64,000 nucleotides of DNA from Flavobacterium lacus (GTDB taxonomy: Bacteria; Bacteroidota; Bacteroidia; Flavobacteriales; Flavobacteriaceae), in contig NZ_QLSV01000003.1 in the NCBI RefSeq assembly GCF_003268815.1, forward strand, positions 124,001 to 188,000, read 5' to 3'. Below are positions 9,403 through 18,360 of the stretch, in pieces. Under the pieces are notes generated by a model. It did no database searches, had not been told where the DNA came from, and saw only the letters and a list, made by a program, of their open reading frames with translations. Position numbers and translations under genes: made by a program. Position 1 is the stretch's first letter; the number at the start of each line of letters is the position of its first letter.

Positions 9403-10071
9403 TTAATTCATTTCTTTAATTGAACCGCCTACTACCGTTTTTTGGTCAATCTGTTTCGGACTTCCATAAATGTAAATATCACCTCCGGCTCTCACTTTTG
9501 CGTTGACATAATCAGTTGCAAAAATATCAGCTTCACCACCTGCATTTAAAGTAATGGTTGTTTGTTGGGATTGAAAATCTTTTGCTTTTAAAACAGCTCC
9601 ACTCGTCATTACAATATCTTGATTTTGTGTAGACCCCGTAATTTTTAAAATTCCTCCCGATGCTGCTTTTATATTGGCTTTTTGAACATCTAAAACTATT
9701 TTAATTTCTGCACCTTCTTTTACATTTACTGTGAAACCAACTGCTTTGATTGGTTTTTCTGAATTCACATATGACCCTTCACTGGCTTCAACGCCTTCTA
9801 ATCGTTTGTAATAAACCGTCACTTCAATTTCTTCTCCTTTTAATAATTTTGGAAAAGGCATTCGTATTTTTAAATCGCCATTACTGTTGACTACTTCCAC
9901 TTCTGAAGCTCTGGAACCTTTGATTTCTACTTTGCTTTCATTGGATGGAATAAGTTGAGCTGAAATTCTGTCAAAGACTTTCACGGTTGTAAAATCACCC
10001 GGATTTTTGGTTACGGTTTGAGCAAAAAGGGGTGAAGTAGCAATAAGAAATAAAATAAAAATATTTTTCAT
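9403..10071 (-). CDS. Head GIN domain protein (DUF2807), secreted
   Basis: 222 residues with a clear N-terminal signal peptide (MKNIFILFLIATSPLFAQ, cleavage probably after the Ala-Gln region). The rest is a beta-rich head-GIN adhesin-like domain: FTTVKVFDRISAQLIPS near the start, then repeated short beta strands, ending VNAKVRAGGDIYIYGSPK. Such proteins are common periplasmic or outer-membrane-associated proteins in Bacteroidota, and their role is not established. A perfect -7 element lies 34 bp upstream of the ATG. The next gene upstream on the same strand is a small lipoprotein. Confidence 0.85.
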   Translation of the reverse strand: MKNIFILFLIATSPLFAQTVTKNPGDFTTVKVFDRISAQLIPSNESKVEIKGSRASEVEVVNSNGDLKIRMPFPKLLKGEEIEVTVYYKRLEGVEASEGSYVNSEKPIKAVGFTVNVKEGAEIKIVLDVQKANIKAASGGILKITGSTQNQDIVMTSGAVLKAKDFQSQQTTITLNAGGEADIFATDYVNAKVRAGGDIYIYGSPKQIDQKTVVGGSIKEMN

Positions 10072-10104
10072 GATAAAAAATTAAGGATTGTTTGGATTGA
10101 ACTT

Positions 10105-10112
10105 CAAAAATA
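10105..10112 (-). promoter_or_regulatory. Bacteroidota -7 element for the head-GIN gene
   Basis: TATTTTTG on the minus strand, an exact TAnnTTTG match, 34 bp before the ATG of the head-GIN gene. No -33 element was recognised. Confidence 0.4.
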
Positions 10113-10171
10113 ATACCAAGGTAAACGACTCGTTTAAGAAATGATTGTTACAGTTGGTATAATTATTATAA

Positions 10172-10567
10172 TTATTTTCCGTGCTTCACTTTTAAAACCT
10201 TAGAATTTCTAGCATCTAAAATGATGAAAAAAACGCCTCCTTTTGTATTTTTTGGTAAAGAGCCTTCCATAACCCAATATTTATCTTGAACTGGTAAAAT
10301 AGTATAAGGTCTTTGTTTTATTATATTTTTCTTTCCATATATATTAAAAAGAATCACTTCTGCCACTTCAACTGCTGCTGTACTATCTTTTAAAATTAAT
10401 TCTGTACCAATATTTAACTCAGGATTTTCTTGTTCAATTAATGCTATCTCTATTTTTAAAAATCTTTCAAAAAATTCCTGCTCCTTTTTCATCTCTGAAT
10501 AATCATACTTCTTTGTTGAACATGAAAATAAAGAAAAAAGTATAAATAAAAGGAGTAGTTGTTTCAT
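10172..10567 (-). CDS. Small lipoprotein of the NTF2-fold immunity (YbbC/YhhH-like) family
   Basis: 131 residues. MKQLLLLFILFSLFSC is a lipoprotein signal with Cys16. The C-terminal half, AVEVAEVILFNIYGKK...RPYTILPVQDKYWVMEG...GGVFFIILDARNSKVLKV, matches my recollection of the NTF2-fold immunity family (PF15631, YbbC/YhhH-like), whose members lie beside polymorphic toxins. No toxin gene, Rhs or VgrG element is nearby, so this is an orphan copy. It may neutralise an incoming periplasmic toxin or may have been recruited to another job. The family call is from memory of the motif pattern and is moderate. Confidence 0.65.
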   Translation of the reverse strand: MKQLLLLFILFSLFSCSTKKYDYSEMKKEQEFFERFLKIEIALIEQENPELNIGTELILKDSTAAVEVAEVILFNIYGKKNIIKQRPYTILPVQDKYWVMEGSLPKNTKGGVFFIILDARNSKVLKVKHGK

Positions 10568-10650
10568 AATAAAAGAATTTAAAATTGAATACCTACAAGC
10601 TTCTAAAAACCTTGCAGGAAACTAATCACTAAAAACTGCCAACTGACCAC

Positions 10651-12828
10651 TTACTCTTTCCTTTTAATAAAATGAAAATCTAATTGTTTTTTAACCAAAT
10701 CAGCATTTTTTACTTTAACGTACACTTCGTCGCCTAATTGTATAATATTTTTAGAAACTTCGCCTACTAAGGCATACTGTTTTTCATCAAATACATAATA
10801 ATCATCTTTAATTTCACGGATTCGTACCATTCCTTCGCATTTGTTTTCGATGATTTCTACATAAATTCCCCATTCGGTTACACCGGAAATAACACCCAAA
10901 AATTCCTGATCTTTATGGTCTTGCATGTATTTCACTTGCATGTATTTGATGCTATCTCGTTCCGCTTTCGCTGCCAAATTTTCCATATCAGACGAATGAG
11001 CACTTTTTTCTTCATACAATTCTGCCGAAACCGATTTTCCTCCATCCAAATAATACTGCAACAAACGATGCACCATCACATCCGGATAACGACGAATGGG
11101 CGAGGTAAAATGCGAATAATAATCAAACGCTAATCCGTAATGACCAATGTTTTCAGTAGAATAAACCGCTTTACTCATACTTCGTATCGTCAACGTATCA
11201 ACTAAATTCTGTTCTTTTTTTCCAACTACATCATTCAACAAAGTATTCAATGATTTGGAAATATCTTGTTTGGATTTGAAGTTAATTTTATACCCAAACT
11301 TCGAAATCACCGTTTGTAAATTGATTAATTTATCTTCATTTGGTTCGTCGTGAATTCTATAAACGAATGTTTTCTTTTGTTTTCCGATAAATTCCGCCAC
11401 TTTTCTATTGGCCAACAACATAAATTCTTCAATTAAATGATTGGCATCTTTTGATATTTTAAAGAAAACACCAACCGGTTCTGCTTGTTCATTCAAATTG
11501 AATTTTACTTCCACTTTATCAAAAGAAATTGCTCCGTTTGCCATTCGTTTTTGACGAAGGATTTTAGCTAATTCATCCAATTTCAGCGTTGCTTCTACAA
11601 TATTTTGAGGTGTTTTATAATCATTTCCGGTTAACGAAATTTCGGCCGGAATGATATCTTTTTTGATTTCGATAAGGTGCTGAGCTTCTTCATACGAAAA
11701 ACGCTGATCAGAATAAATTACCGTTCTTCCAAACCATTGATTGACCACTTCTGCTTTGGGTGAAACTTCAAAAACTGCCGAGAACGTAAATTTATCCTCG
11801 TGTGGATTCAGCGAACACGCGTCGTTGCTTAACACCTCCGGAAGCATCGGAACAACACGATCAACTAAATAAACCGATGTGGCTCGTTTATAGGCTTCAT
11901 CATCCAAAATTGTTCCTTCTTGCAAATAGTGAGAAACATCGGCAATGTGAATTCCAATTTCATAATTTCCATTGTCTAATTTTTCAAACGACAACGCATC
12001 ATCAAAATCTTTCGCATCTTTTGGGTCTATTGTAAACGTCAATGCTTTTCGCATATCACGACGTTTGGCAATTTCTTCTTCGGTAACGGAAGTATCAATT
12101 TTGTTGGCATACGCTTCCACTTCAATTGGGAAATCATACGGCAAACCGTATTCGGCTAAAATGCCGTGAATTTCTGTATTATGTTCGCCTGGTTTTCCTA
12201 AAACTTTGATGACCGATCCAAACGGACTATCGGCTTTAACCGGCCAATCTTCCATTTTTACTAAAACTACATCTCCGTGTTCGGCATCACCAATTTTATT
12301 TTTTGGGATGAAAATATCGGTGTACATTTTAGCATTAGCAGTAGTTACAAAAGCGAAATTCTTTTGAATGTCAATTACACCAACAAACTCTGTTTTGGCT
12401 CGCTCAAGAATTTCTAATACTTCCGCTTCAGGTCGACGAGAGCTTCTTCGGTTATAAATGTAGGCTTTTACTTTATCGTTATCCAAAGCGTGATTTAAAT
12501 TGATAAACGGAATAAACACATCGTCTTCCAGTTCATCACAAATAAAATAGCCGGTTTTTCTAGAAGTCATATCGATGGTTCCTTCGTAATATTCGGCTTT
12601 GGAAACCATTTGGTATTTGCCAACTTCTACTTCGTGAATTTTATCTTGAGCTTTTAAAATTTTTAAATCGCGAATAATTTCGTTTCTGCTTTTAGTATCA
12701 TCTAATTCTAAAATAACAGCTATTTGCTTGTAAGTGAATGATTTATTGGTTTCTTTTGACAGAATTTTAAATATCTGTGTGGTAAAATCTTTGTTCTTTT
12801 TACCTAATTTTTTGGGTTTCTTACTCAT
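10651..12828 (-). CDS. rnr: Ribonuclease R
   Basis: 725 residues, a hydrolytic 3'-5' exoribonuclease that degrades structured RNA. Domain order: N-terminal winged-helix segment (about 12-75), cold-shock/OB domains (about 80-240), the RNB catalytic domain beginning near residue 265 with TIDPKDAKDFDDALS (the Asp cluster binds Mg), and a C-terminal S1 domain (FLGVISGVTEWGIYVEI). The RNB core also contains YSHFTSPIRRYPDVMVHRLL. The protein ends shortly after S1, without the long basic tail of the E. coli enzyme. It is divergently transcribed from the DUF2007 gene across a 109-bp gap. Confidence 0.96.
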   Translation of the reverse strand: MSKKPKKLGKKNKDFTTQIFKILSKETNKSFTYKQIAVILELDDTKSRNEIIRDLKILKAQDKIHEVEVGKYQMVSKAEYYEGTIDMTSRKTGYFICDELEDDVFIPFINLNHALDNDKVKAYIYNRRSSRRPEAEVLEILERAKTEFVGVIDIQKNFAFVTTANAKMYTDIFIPKNKIGDAEHGDVVLVKMEDWPVKADSPFGSVIKVLGKPGEHNTEIHGILAEYGLPYDFPIEVEAYANKIDTSVTEEEIAKRRDMRKALTFTIDPKDAKDFDDALSFEKLDNGNYEIGIHIADVSHYLQEGTILDDEAYKRATSVYLVDRVVPMLPEVLSNDACSLNPHEDKFTFSAVFEVSPKAEVVNQWFGRTVIYSDQRFSYEEAQHLIEIKKDIIPAEISLTGNDYKTPQNIVEATLKLDELAKILRQKRMANGAISFDKVEVKFNLNEQAEPVGVFFKISKDANHLIEEFMLLANRKVAEFIGKQKKTFVYRIHDEPNEDKLINLQTVISKFGYKINFKSKQDISKSLNTLLNDVVGKKEQNLVDTLTIRSMSKAVYSTENIGHYGLAFDYYSHFTSPIRRYPDVMVHRLLQYYLDGGKSVSAELYEEKSAHSSDMENLAAKAERDSIKYMQVKYMQDHKDQEFLGVISGVTEWGIYVEIIENKCEGMVRIREIKDDYYVFDEKQYALVGEVSKNIIQLGDEVYVKVKNADLVKKQLDFHFIKRKE

Positions 12829-12937
12829 AATTCTTTTCTAATAAGTCTGAAAATTACGAATAAGATGGGAGAAAATAGAATTTGAAATACAGATTTATTG
12901 AAAATATAACTTTTGTATCTTTATGCAAATTTGAAAA

Positions 12938-13174
12938 ATGAAAGACTTTGTTACCGTCGCCGTATTTAATTTACCTACTGAAATTGCAGTGTTAAAATCG
13001 ATTTTAGAGAATGAAGGTATTCACTACTTTTTTGAAAATGAAACCATTGTATCAATCGATCCATTTGCGAGTATTGCGTATGGCGGAATTAAATTAAAAG
13101 TGCATCGAAATGATGTGGTTTTGGTAAAAGGTATTTTGGATAATTTAGATAGTAATTTGCGGATTGTGGAATGA
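12938..13174 (+). CDS. DUF2007 family small protein
   Basis: 78 residues, MKDFVTVAVFNLPTEIAVLKSILE..., ending GIKLKVHRNDVVLVKGILD. The pattern of an N-terminal beta strand, a helix covering LPTEIAVLKSILENEGI and a C-terminal strand-helix unit is that of DUF2007, annotated as putative signal-transducing proteins. The biochemical function is unknown. It is a single gene, divergent from rnr, and is followed by the longest non-coding stretch in the window. Confidence 0.75.
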   Translation: MKDFVTVAVFNLPTEIAVLKSILENEGIHYFFENETIVSIDPFASIAYGGIKLKVHRNDVVLVKGILDNLDSNLRIVE

Positions 13175-13947
13175 TTATTTCTCACAGAAAGCAAGGAAAA
13201 CACAAAATTCACTTTTTTATTATCAAAGAACACAGATTTATAAAATTTAAGAAATATTCAAAATAGATGGAACGCGGATGAAACAGATTAGCTTCGCTAA
13301 ATGCAGATTTAAAATGATTTTTCTAACTAGATGTAAAAAAAATTAAAATTTAAGAAATTTAAAAAACCTTTCACCAATTACCCTTCACCCATTACCTCAA
13401 AACCAAAATAGTTTTCAACATTTATTAAATACAACAAAAAGAAAAATTAAATTAATTTAAAATTTATGATGGTTATTATAGTGTGTTCATTTGTACAATA
13501 ACTTTATTCAGTAAACTTGATTTTAAAAGTTGTCTTAAGTTATACAGACTTGTTAACAGGGTTACAAAAAGATAAAATCCTCAGAATGAAGAAAATTTTA
13601 GTTTTTATTAACAGTTGTTAACATCAACTTTTTGGTGTGAATTATTAATAAGTTTGTTGTGAAAAACTGTTGAAAACCGAGTTGAAAAAGTTGATAATTT
13701 TTATGTAAAAAATCAAAACTAAAGTTGATTTATTCGTTTCAATTTTTGATTAGAAAAAATTTTCATACTTCTTCAAAATACTTCTAAAAATCTATCTGAA
13801 TTTATCAACAACCTATGTTAATTTAATGTTACCTCAATATCAAGCGATTATGAAATACTATTAACAATGGAAAGATTTAACGTTTAAAAAGTTGTCTGTT
13901 TTCGGTTATCCGTTGTCTATCAACCAATAACAGACAACGGACAACGG
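13175..13947. other. 773-bp AT-rich gene-free region with DnaA-box-like words
   Basis: No ORF of credible coding quality is present. The left third (13180-13400) holds degenerate intergenic-repeat debris, including a GAACACAGATTT word at about 13229 that resembles the hairpin at 27875. The right part contains TTTTCAACA (13412), TGTTAACA (13551 and 13616), TGTTGAAAA (13668), AGTTGATAA (13689) and TTATCAACA (13802). These are one or two bases from the DnaA box TTATCCACA or its complement. A replication-origin role is a hypothesis only; dnaA is not adjacent. Confidence 0.4.
13909..13941 (-). terminator. Hairpin downstream of lycopene cyclase
   Basis: TCCGTTGTCT and AGACAACGGA form a perfect 10-bp stem with a 13-base loop, 7 bp past the stop of the minus-strand cyclase gene. 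It lacks a clear U-tract, so it may be a weak terminator or a repeat remnant. Confidence 0.45.
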
Positions 13948-15096
13948 TTATACCAACTTCCACAAAGCCCGAAATGTCGCTTTAATAAAAACCCAACTTG
14001 GCAAAGACAACATGACTTTTAAATCTGAAAAAAGAGTACCTTCTTCATTTAAAAATTGAAAGATATTTTGAATGGAATTTTTTTGAAAAAGTGTTCCAAA
14101 AAGTTTAGCTCCCAATTCATTATTTTGATGTAAAACTTCCAACAAAATTAAGTCGTAAAACCAATAGCGGTTTTTTCGGTGAAAAAGGGTGAGGTTTTGA
14201 TTGGTTTTTAGAAATTCTACCAGTTTTTTTGATTGCTTATTACTGTTGAAAAAAGTAAAACCCGTGCTGGCTTTTGTCCAACCACCAGCTGTTCCTATAA
14301 ATAAAATGCATTCTGAATTTTGTTTGTGAAACGGAAAACAAGTCATCGGAATATTTCCTTTTTCTTTTTCTACCATTTCATAATCCGTTATTCCAACATT
14401 TTGAAGATAGTTTTGAATTGCTTTTTCGTAAACTGATTTTTCTAGTATATCTTCCGAAAACAACGTATATTCAAACAAAGCTTCATTTTTAGATGTTGGT
14501 AAAACATACATGAAACGGGTATTTCCATCTTGTTCAATCGTAAAATCCATAAATTTCACTTCTGAATCATCAAAAATTTCCTTTTTCGTTTTGATAAACC
14601 AGCCGATGAAATGTTGTTTTAAGTAGGGATATTTATTTTGATTGAGAATTGGATTGACATCAAAAAAACTATTCAATAAAAAATTGCAAGAATAAATTTG
14701 ATTTTTTCCTTGAACTTCAACTGAATTTTCAATCGTTTTCCAACTTAAAATTTCATCATTTATAAAAGTAAAATTAGATTTGCATGAAATAGTATCGAAT
14801 ACCAATTTGTAAAAATCACGACTTCGAATCATTTTATACAAATACGGATTCATTTCAAATGATTGTTGAAAAACATGATTTCCTACGAAGGCTTTTTCCC
14901 AGGTTTTGGATAAGATGGAATCAAATTCGCCTTTCGGTTCTTCCCAAAAACACCAAGTACGGTCGTTTTGGTTTTTGATTTCTTTGTCGATAATCAAAAT
15001 TGATTTATCATCAAACCAAGTATCAGTCGCCATCCGATAAGCGGTAAGCAAACCGGATAAACCAGAACCGAGGATGATGTAATCGTATTTTTTCAT
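13948..15096 (-). CDS. crtY: Lycopene beta-cyclase (CrtY family)
   Basis: 382 residues. The N-terminus YDYIILGSGLSGLLTAYRM is the FAD-binding GxGxxG fold. NDRTWCFWEEP and FIGTAGGWTKASTGFTF are signatures of the bacterial CrtY/CrtL lycopene cyclases. The enzyme cyclises the ends of lycopene to beta-carotene, the precursor of zeaxanthin, the usual yellow pigment of flavobacteria. No other crt genes are in the window, so the pigment pathway is completed elsewhere. Upstream, an 18-bp inverted repeat separates it from the YdeI-like gene. Confidence 0.92.
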   Translation of the reverse strand: MKKYDYIILGSGLSGLLTAYRMATDTWFDDKSILIIDKEIKNQNDRTWCFWEEPKGEFDSILSKTWEKAFVGNHVFQQSFEMNPYLYKMIRSRDFYKLVFDTISCKSNFTFINDEILSWKTIENSVEVQGKNQIYSCNFLLNSFFDVNPILNQNKYPYLKQHFIGWFIKTKKEIFDDSEVKFMDFTIEQDGNTRFMYVLPTSKNEALFEYTLFSEDILEKSVYEKAIQNYLQNVGITDYEMVEKEKGNIPMTCFPFHKQNSECILFIGTAGGWTKASTGFTFFNSNKQSKKLVEFLKTNQNLTLFHRKNRYWFYDLILLEVLHQNNELGAKLFGTLFQKNSIQNIFQFLNEEGTLFSDLKVMLSLPSWVFIKATFRALWKLV

Positions 15097-15103
15097 TTAT
15101 TGA

Positions 15104-15186
15104 ACCGCGAATTCGCAAATTTTTTATAAAAGTAAAGATTTTACCGTCTTTTTAGCTATTGAAATTTTAATTTGCGAATTTGCGGT
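15104..15186. repeat. Long inverted repeat between two minus-strand genes
   Basis: ACCGCGAATTCGCAAATT (15104-15121) and AATTTGCGAATTTGCGGT (15169-15186) are inverted copies with one mismatch, separated by 47 bp. The element fills the gap between the YdeI-like gene and crtY. It could end the first transcript or be a dispersed palindrome. Confidence 0.5.
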
Positions 15187-15189
15187 CTA

Positions 15190-15708
15190 TTATAATCTAT
15201 TTTTAAAATTCTTAAAATCCTCATTCAACCCTTTAAAATCCAAAGCACCTTTTCTATTCTTTAAGTGTTCTAAAATAACAAATGATTTTTCGATTCGCAA
15301 TTGCGAACTTTTGTATTTGTTTATTACATGAATTAACGTTCGTTGTTTTCCAGGTGTGAGTTGATGAAACAAATCACTTCCTTCAGGATCACTGAAAAAT
15401 ACTTCTTCCATTTCTTCTGAAAGCGGCATGCCGTATTTGCTTTCGTCTTTTACTAATTCCACCTCTACATTGTCATTCAAATGTAAATTCAGTTTTTTAC
15501 AGATTTCTCTATTCAATAAAATGTAATGAAAAGTTACTTTTGGCAACATCGCACAATGAAAAGAAAAATTTTCGTTAAGTGTGCAAACTACGCGTTTATC
15601 TTTCGCTTCTTTCAGCAATTTTTCAAAAACAGCGGGCGGAATTGGGATGTGTAATTCCCAATACAACGCATTATCATCAAACGAACAAACCTGACCGTTA
15701 AATTTCAT
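15190..15708 (-). CDS. DUF1905/YdeI-like protein
   Basis: 172 residues in two parts. The N-terminal part (about 1-95) is a DUF1905-type beta barrel: MKFNGQVCSFDDNALYW, HCAMLPKVTFHYILLNREICKKL, DNVEVEL. The C-terminal part (about 110-165) is a YdeI/OmpD-associated-type helical region: LFHQLTPGKQRTLIHVINKYKSSQLRIEKS. Proteins of this type are sometimes linked to bacteriocin protection or stress, but the molecular role is not known. It is divergent from rpiB with only 57 bp between start codons. Confidence 0.7.
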   Translation of the reverse strand: MKFNGQVCSFDDNALYWELHIPIPPAVFEKLLKEAKDKRVVCTLNENFSFHCAMLPKVTFHYILLNREICKKLNLHLNDNVEVELVKDESKYGMPLSEEMEEVFFSDPEGSDLFHQLTPGKQRTLIHVINKYKSSQLRIEKSFVILEHLKNRKGALDFKGLNEDFKNFKNRL

Positions 15709-15729
15709 CCTAAGCTGATTGAATTTGAT

Positions 15730-15737
15730 TATTTTTG
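15730..15737 (+). promoter_or_regulatory. Bacteroidota -7 element for rpiB
   Basis: TATTTTTG, an exact TAnnTTTG match, 28 bp before the rpiB ATG in the short divergent gap. No convincing -33 element was found. Confidence 0.45.
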
Positions 15738-15765
15738 TAAAGATAAAAATAACAACACAACTAAA

Positions 15766-16197
15766 ATGAAAATCTCAATAGGAAACGATCACGCCGGCCC
15801 GGATTACAAAAAAGCCATCGTTGATTTTTTAGAAAAACAAGGTCACGAAGTCATCAATCACGGAACCAACTCCACCGATAGTGTTGATTATCCCGATTTT
15901 GGACATCCGGTTGCTACCGATATAGAAACAGGGAAAGCCGAGTTAGGCATCGTGATTTGCGGCAGCGGTAACGGAATCGCGATGACCGTAAATAAACACC
16001 AAGGCATTAGAGCTGCTTTGTGCTGGACAAAAGAAATCGCAGCTTTGGCCAGACAACATAACGATGCGAATATTATTAGTATTCCGGCTCGATTTACTTC
16101 GATTCCGCAAGCCCTGGAAATGGTGGAAATCTTTTTGAAAACTGATTTTGAAGGCGGAAGACATCGGAATCGAGTGAATAAAATAAGTTGTTCATAA
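15766..16197 (+). CDS. rpiB: Ribose-5-phosphate isomerase B
   Basis: 143 residues of the RpiB/LacA/LacB family. It interconverts ribose 5-phosphate and ribulose 5-phosphate in the pentose phosphate pathway. Visible motifs are the N-terminal ISIGNDHAGPDYK, GTNSTDSVDYPDFGHPVA, and VICGSGNGIAMTVNKHQGIRAALC, which contains the catalytic Cys and the phosphate-binding loop. The length is normal for the family. A perfect palindrome follows the stop and probably ends the transcript. Confidence 0.96.
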   Translation: MKISIGNDHAGPDYKKAIVDFLEKQGHEVINHGTNSTDSVDYPDFGHPVATDIETGKAELGIVICGSGNGIAMTVNKHQGIRAALCWTKEIAALARQHNDANIISIPARFTSIPQALEMVEIFLKTDFEGGRHRNRVNKISCS

Positions 16198-16203
16198 CAA
16201 TTT

Positions 16204-16270
16204 AAACCATTAAGGAATTAAGATTCATTAAGTTTTAGTTTCTTAATGTCACTTAATTCCTTAATGGTTT
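16204..16270 (+). repeat. AACCATTAAG palindrome, copy 1 (terminator-like)
   Basis: AAACCATTAAGGAATTAAG (16204-16222) pairs perfectly with 16252-16270, a 19-bp stem. A second, inner stem (CATTAAG/CTTAATG) lies in the loop. The element starts 7 bp after the rpiB stop. Two related copies are at 50242 and 51363, so this is a dispersed family. Confidence 0.8.
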
Positions 16271-16288
16271 TAAAAAATTAAAAACTAA

Positions 16289-17194
16289 ATGTCCGCAAAT
16301 CCAAAAATCCACAAGCACAACGTAACCGGAAAAAATCTGATTTTATCCATTTTACTCAACACCTTGATTACCATTGCTCAAGTAATTGGTGGAATTATTT
16401 CGGGTAGTTTAGCTTTAATTTCCGATGCATTGCACAATTTTTCAGATGTGCTTTCGCTCATTTTTAGTTTGGCGGCACACAAATTATCCCGAAGAAAAGC
16501 TTCCATCAGTCACACATTTGGTTACAAAAGAGCCGAATTAATTGCAGCTTTTATCAATGCTTCCACCTTGATTATAGTGGCGTTTATCTTGATTTATCAC
16601 GCGATAATTAAATTGGCACATCCCGAACCAATTCACTCGAGTTTAGTAATTTGGTTGGCACTTTTAGGAATTGCCGTCAATGGTTTTTCGGTTTTATTAC
16701 TTCGTAAGGATGCGGCTCATAATTTAAATATGAAATCGGCTTATTTGCATTTATTCACTGATATGATGGCTTCTGTAGCGGTTTTAACAGGTGGTTTGTT
16801 GATGAAATTTTATCAAATTTATTGGGTTGACAGTGTGATGACGTTATTGATTGCAATTTACTTAATCATAGTTGGAACAGATTTATTTATAAAATCCACC
16901 AAAATGTTGATGTTGTTTACACCGGATGCAATCGACATCAAAGAAATTGTTCGAGAAGTTCATCAAATCAACGGAGTAGGGAAGTTGCACCACATTCACG
17001 TTTGGCATTTGAACGAAGAAGAACTGCATTTAGAAGCTCATCTCGATTGTGCTACCGACATCAAAATGAGTGAATTCAACGATTTATTGCATGAAATTGA
17101 AGAATTGCTTTATGATAAATTCAACATCAATCACGTGAATATTCAACCTGAATTTCAGAAGGTGGATCCGAAGGATTTTATTGTGCAGGATTGA
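16289..17194 (+). CDS. Cation diffusion facilitator (CDF) family metal exporter
   Basis: 301 residues with six predicted helices in the first 210 residues and a C-terminal cytoplasmic ferredoxin-like metal-binding domain (about 215-300). Metal-site motifs are LISDALHNFSD in helix 2 and HLFTDMMAS in helix 5. This arrangement is typical of CzcD/ZitB-type Zn/Co/Cd exporters working by proton antiport. The ion cannot be fixed from sequence, but Zn is most likely. The C-terminal domain includes HHIHVWHLNEEELHLEAHLD, rich in His and acidic residues. Confidence 0.9.
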   Translation: MSANPKIHKHNVTGKNLILSILLNTLITIAQVIGGIISGSLALISDALHNFSDVLSLIFSLAAHKLSRRKASISHTFGYKRAELIAAFINASTLIIVAFILIYHAIIKLAHPEPIHSSLVIWLALLGIAVNGFSVLLLRKDAAHNLNMKSAYLHLFTDMMASVAVLTGGLLMKFYQIYWVDSVMTLLIAIYLIIVGTDLFIKSTKMLMLFTPDAIDIKEIVREVHQINGVGKLHHIHVWHLNEEELHLEAHLDCATDIKMSEFNDLLHEIEELLYDKFNINHVNIQPEFQKVDPKDFIVQD

Positions 17195-17238
17195 TTTTAT
17201 TTACAATTAAAACTACATTATACGACTAAAAATAAACC

Positions 17239-18288
17239 ATGAATGACGACGAACGACAGTTAAAAAAGCAATATTACCCAATTAATGCTACTTTAAAAAA
17301 TTATCTCGAAAAATATAGAAGGTTAACAAAAACCACTATTTTCTATGATGATTTTCTAAGATTTCAAGGCAGCACAGTGGTTTTTGATAAAGAGCAAAAA
17401 GACACGTTATGGATTCGTGTTTATTATAATGAATTTGAAAGAGATGAACTTGATACTAGTTTAAAAAAAATATATACTTTGTTGCATTCTGATGGTGATG
17501 AAAGTAGTAGAGAGTTTTTGAATGTAGATTATATTGATTTTTGCACTTTTGGTAACTCTAAACCTTTTAGAGTGAAGATTAGAAATATCTTAAACGACAA
17601 CTACACCCATTTCTACATAAAAAAAGCAGATGCCTCTCGCATTTTTGGTTTAGAAATAGAACATCTTATTTCACCTAACAACATTAATTTTTTAGTACAC
17701 GAAGAAACACTTATTGAAGAACATATTGTTGGAATTCCGGGAGATGTTTTTATTGAAAATAATTTAAAAGAATGTAATGAACACGAAAAAACCCAAATTG
17801 CTAAAGAGTTTGTAAAATTTAATGAACGTTGCATGATTGGCCTTTTAGGCGATATGCGTTCGTATAATTTCGTTGTAATTCCAATTCATGATTTTGATCA
17901 ACGCATTTTTAGAATAAGAGCAATTGATTTTGATCAACAAAGTTATGAAGGTAGTTTTAAATTTTATAAACCGCACTTATTCAAAGAAAATTATAAGTTT
18001 TCAGAATTAGTTCAAAATAAATTGAAACCAAAATCAATTGAACAATATCAAATAGAAGAGCGTTCAATTATTGTAAAACGTTTAATTGATACTAAGACAC
18101 GGCTAAAACGTTTAATTGAAGCGATGAAGGCTACAAAATTGGCTCCACAAGAACATATTCAACAATTGCAAGAAGAAATTTATGAAGTTACCTTAGATGT
18201 TGAATTCAAAAAAGCCAATTCTATGGGTGAAATCGTTCAAGCAGCTTTAAATTTTATGAAAAGAAATTATAAATTTGAGGATTCATAG
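17239..18288 (+). CDS. Uncharacterised protein with kinase-like motifs
   Basis: 349 residues, not assigned to a known family. Residues 125-235 carry a pattern like the catalytic core of protein or small-molecule kinases. Lys128 (HFYIKKAD) could be the beta3 lysine and Glu139 or Glu141 (GLEIEHL) the helix-C glutamate. EEHIVGIPGDVFI resembles a hinge. LLGDMRSYNFVV, with Asp205 and Asn210, has the GDxxxxN catalytic-loop spacing. AIDFDQ, with Asp230 and Asp232, may be the metal-binding motif. The C-terminal 100 residues are helical and charged. No glycine-rich loop is obvious. It sits between a CDF exporter and tex with its own short gaps. The kinase reading is inference. Confidence 0.55.
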   Translation: MNDDERQLKKQYYPINATLKNYLEKYRRLTKTTIFYDDFLRFQGSTVVFDKEQKDTLWIRVYYNEFERDELDTSLKKIYTLLHSDGDESSREFLNVDYIDFCTFGNSKPFRVKIRNILNDNYTHFYIKKADASRIFGLEIEHLISPNNINFLVHEETLIEEHIVGIPGDVFIENNLKECNEHEKTQIAKEFVKFNERCMIGLLGDMRSYNFVVIPIHDFDQRIFRIRAIDFDQQSYEGSFKFYKPHLFKENYKFSELVQNKLKPKSIEQYQIEERSIIVKRLIDTKTRLKRLIEAMKATKLAPQEHIQQLQEEIYEVTLDVEFKKANSMGEIVQAALNFMKRNYKFEDS

Positions 18289-18360
18289 TATGCTTTTTAA
18301 TAAAGCAACAGACGTAATTTTCATTTAAAGCCTTAAAAAAACAGAATCATTTTAAAAATA

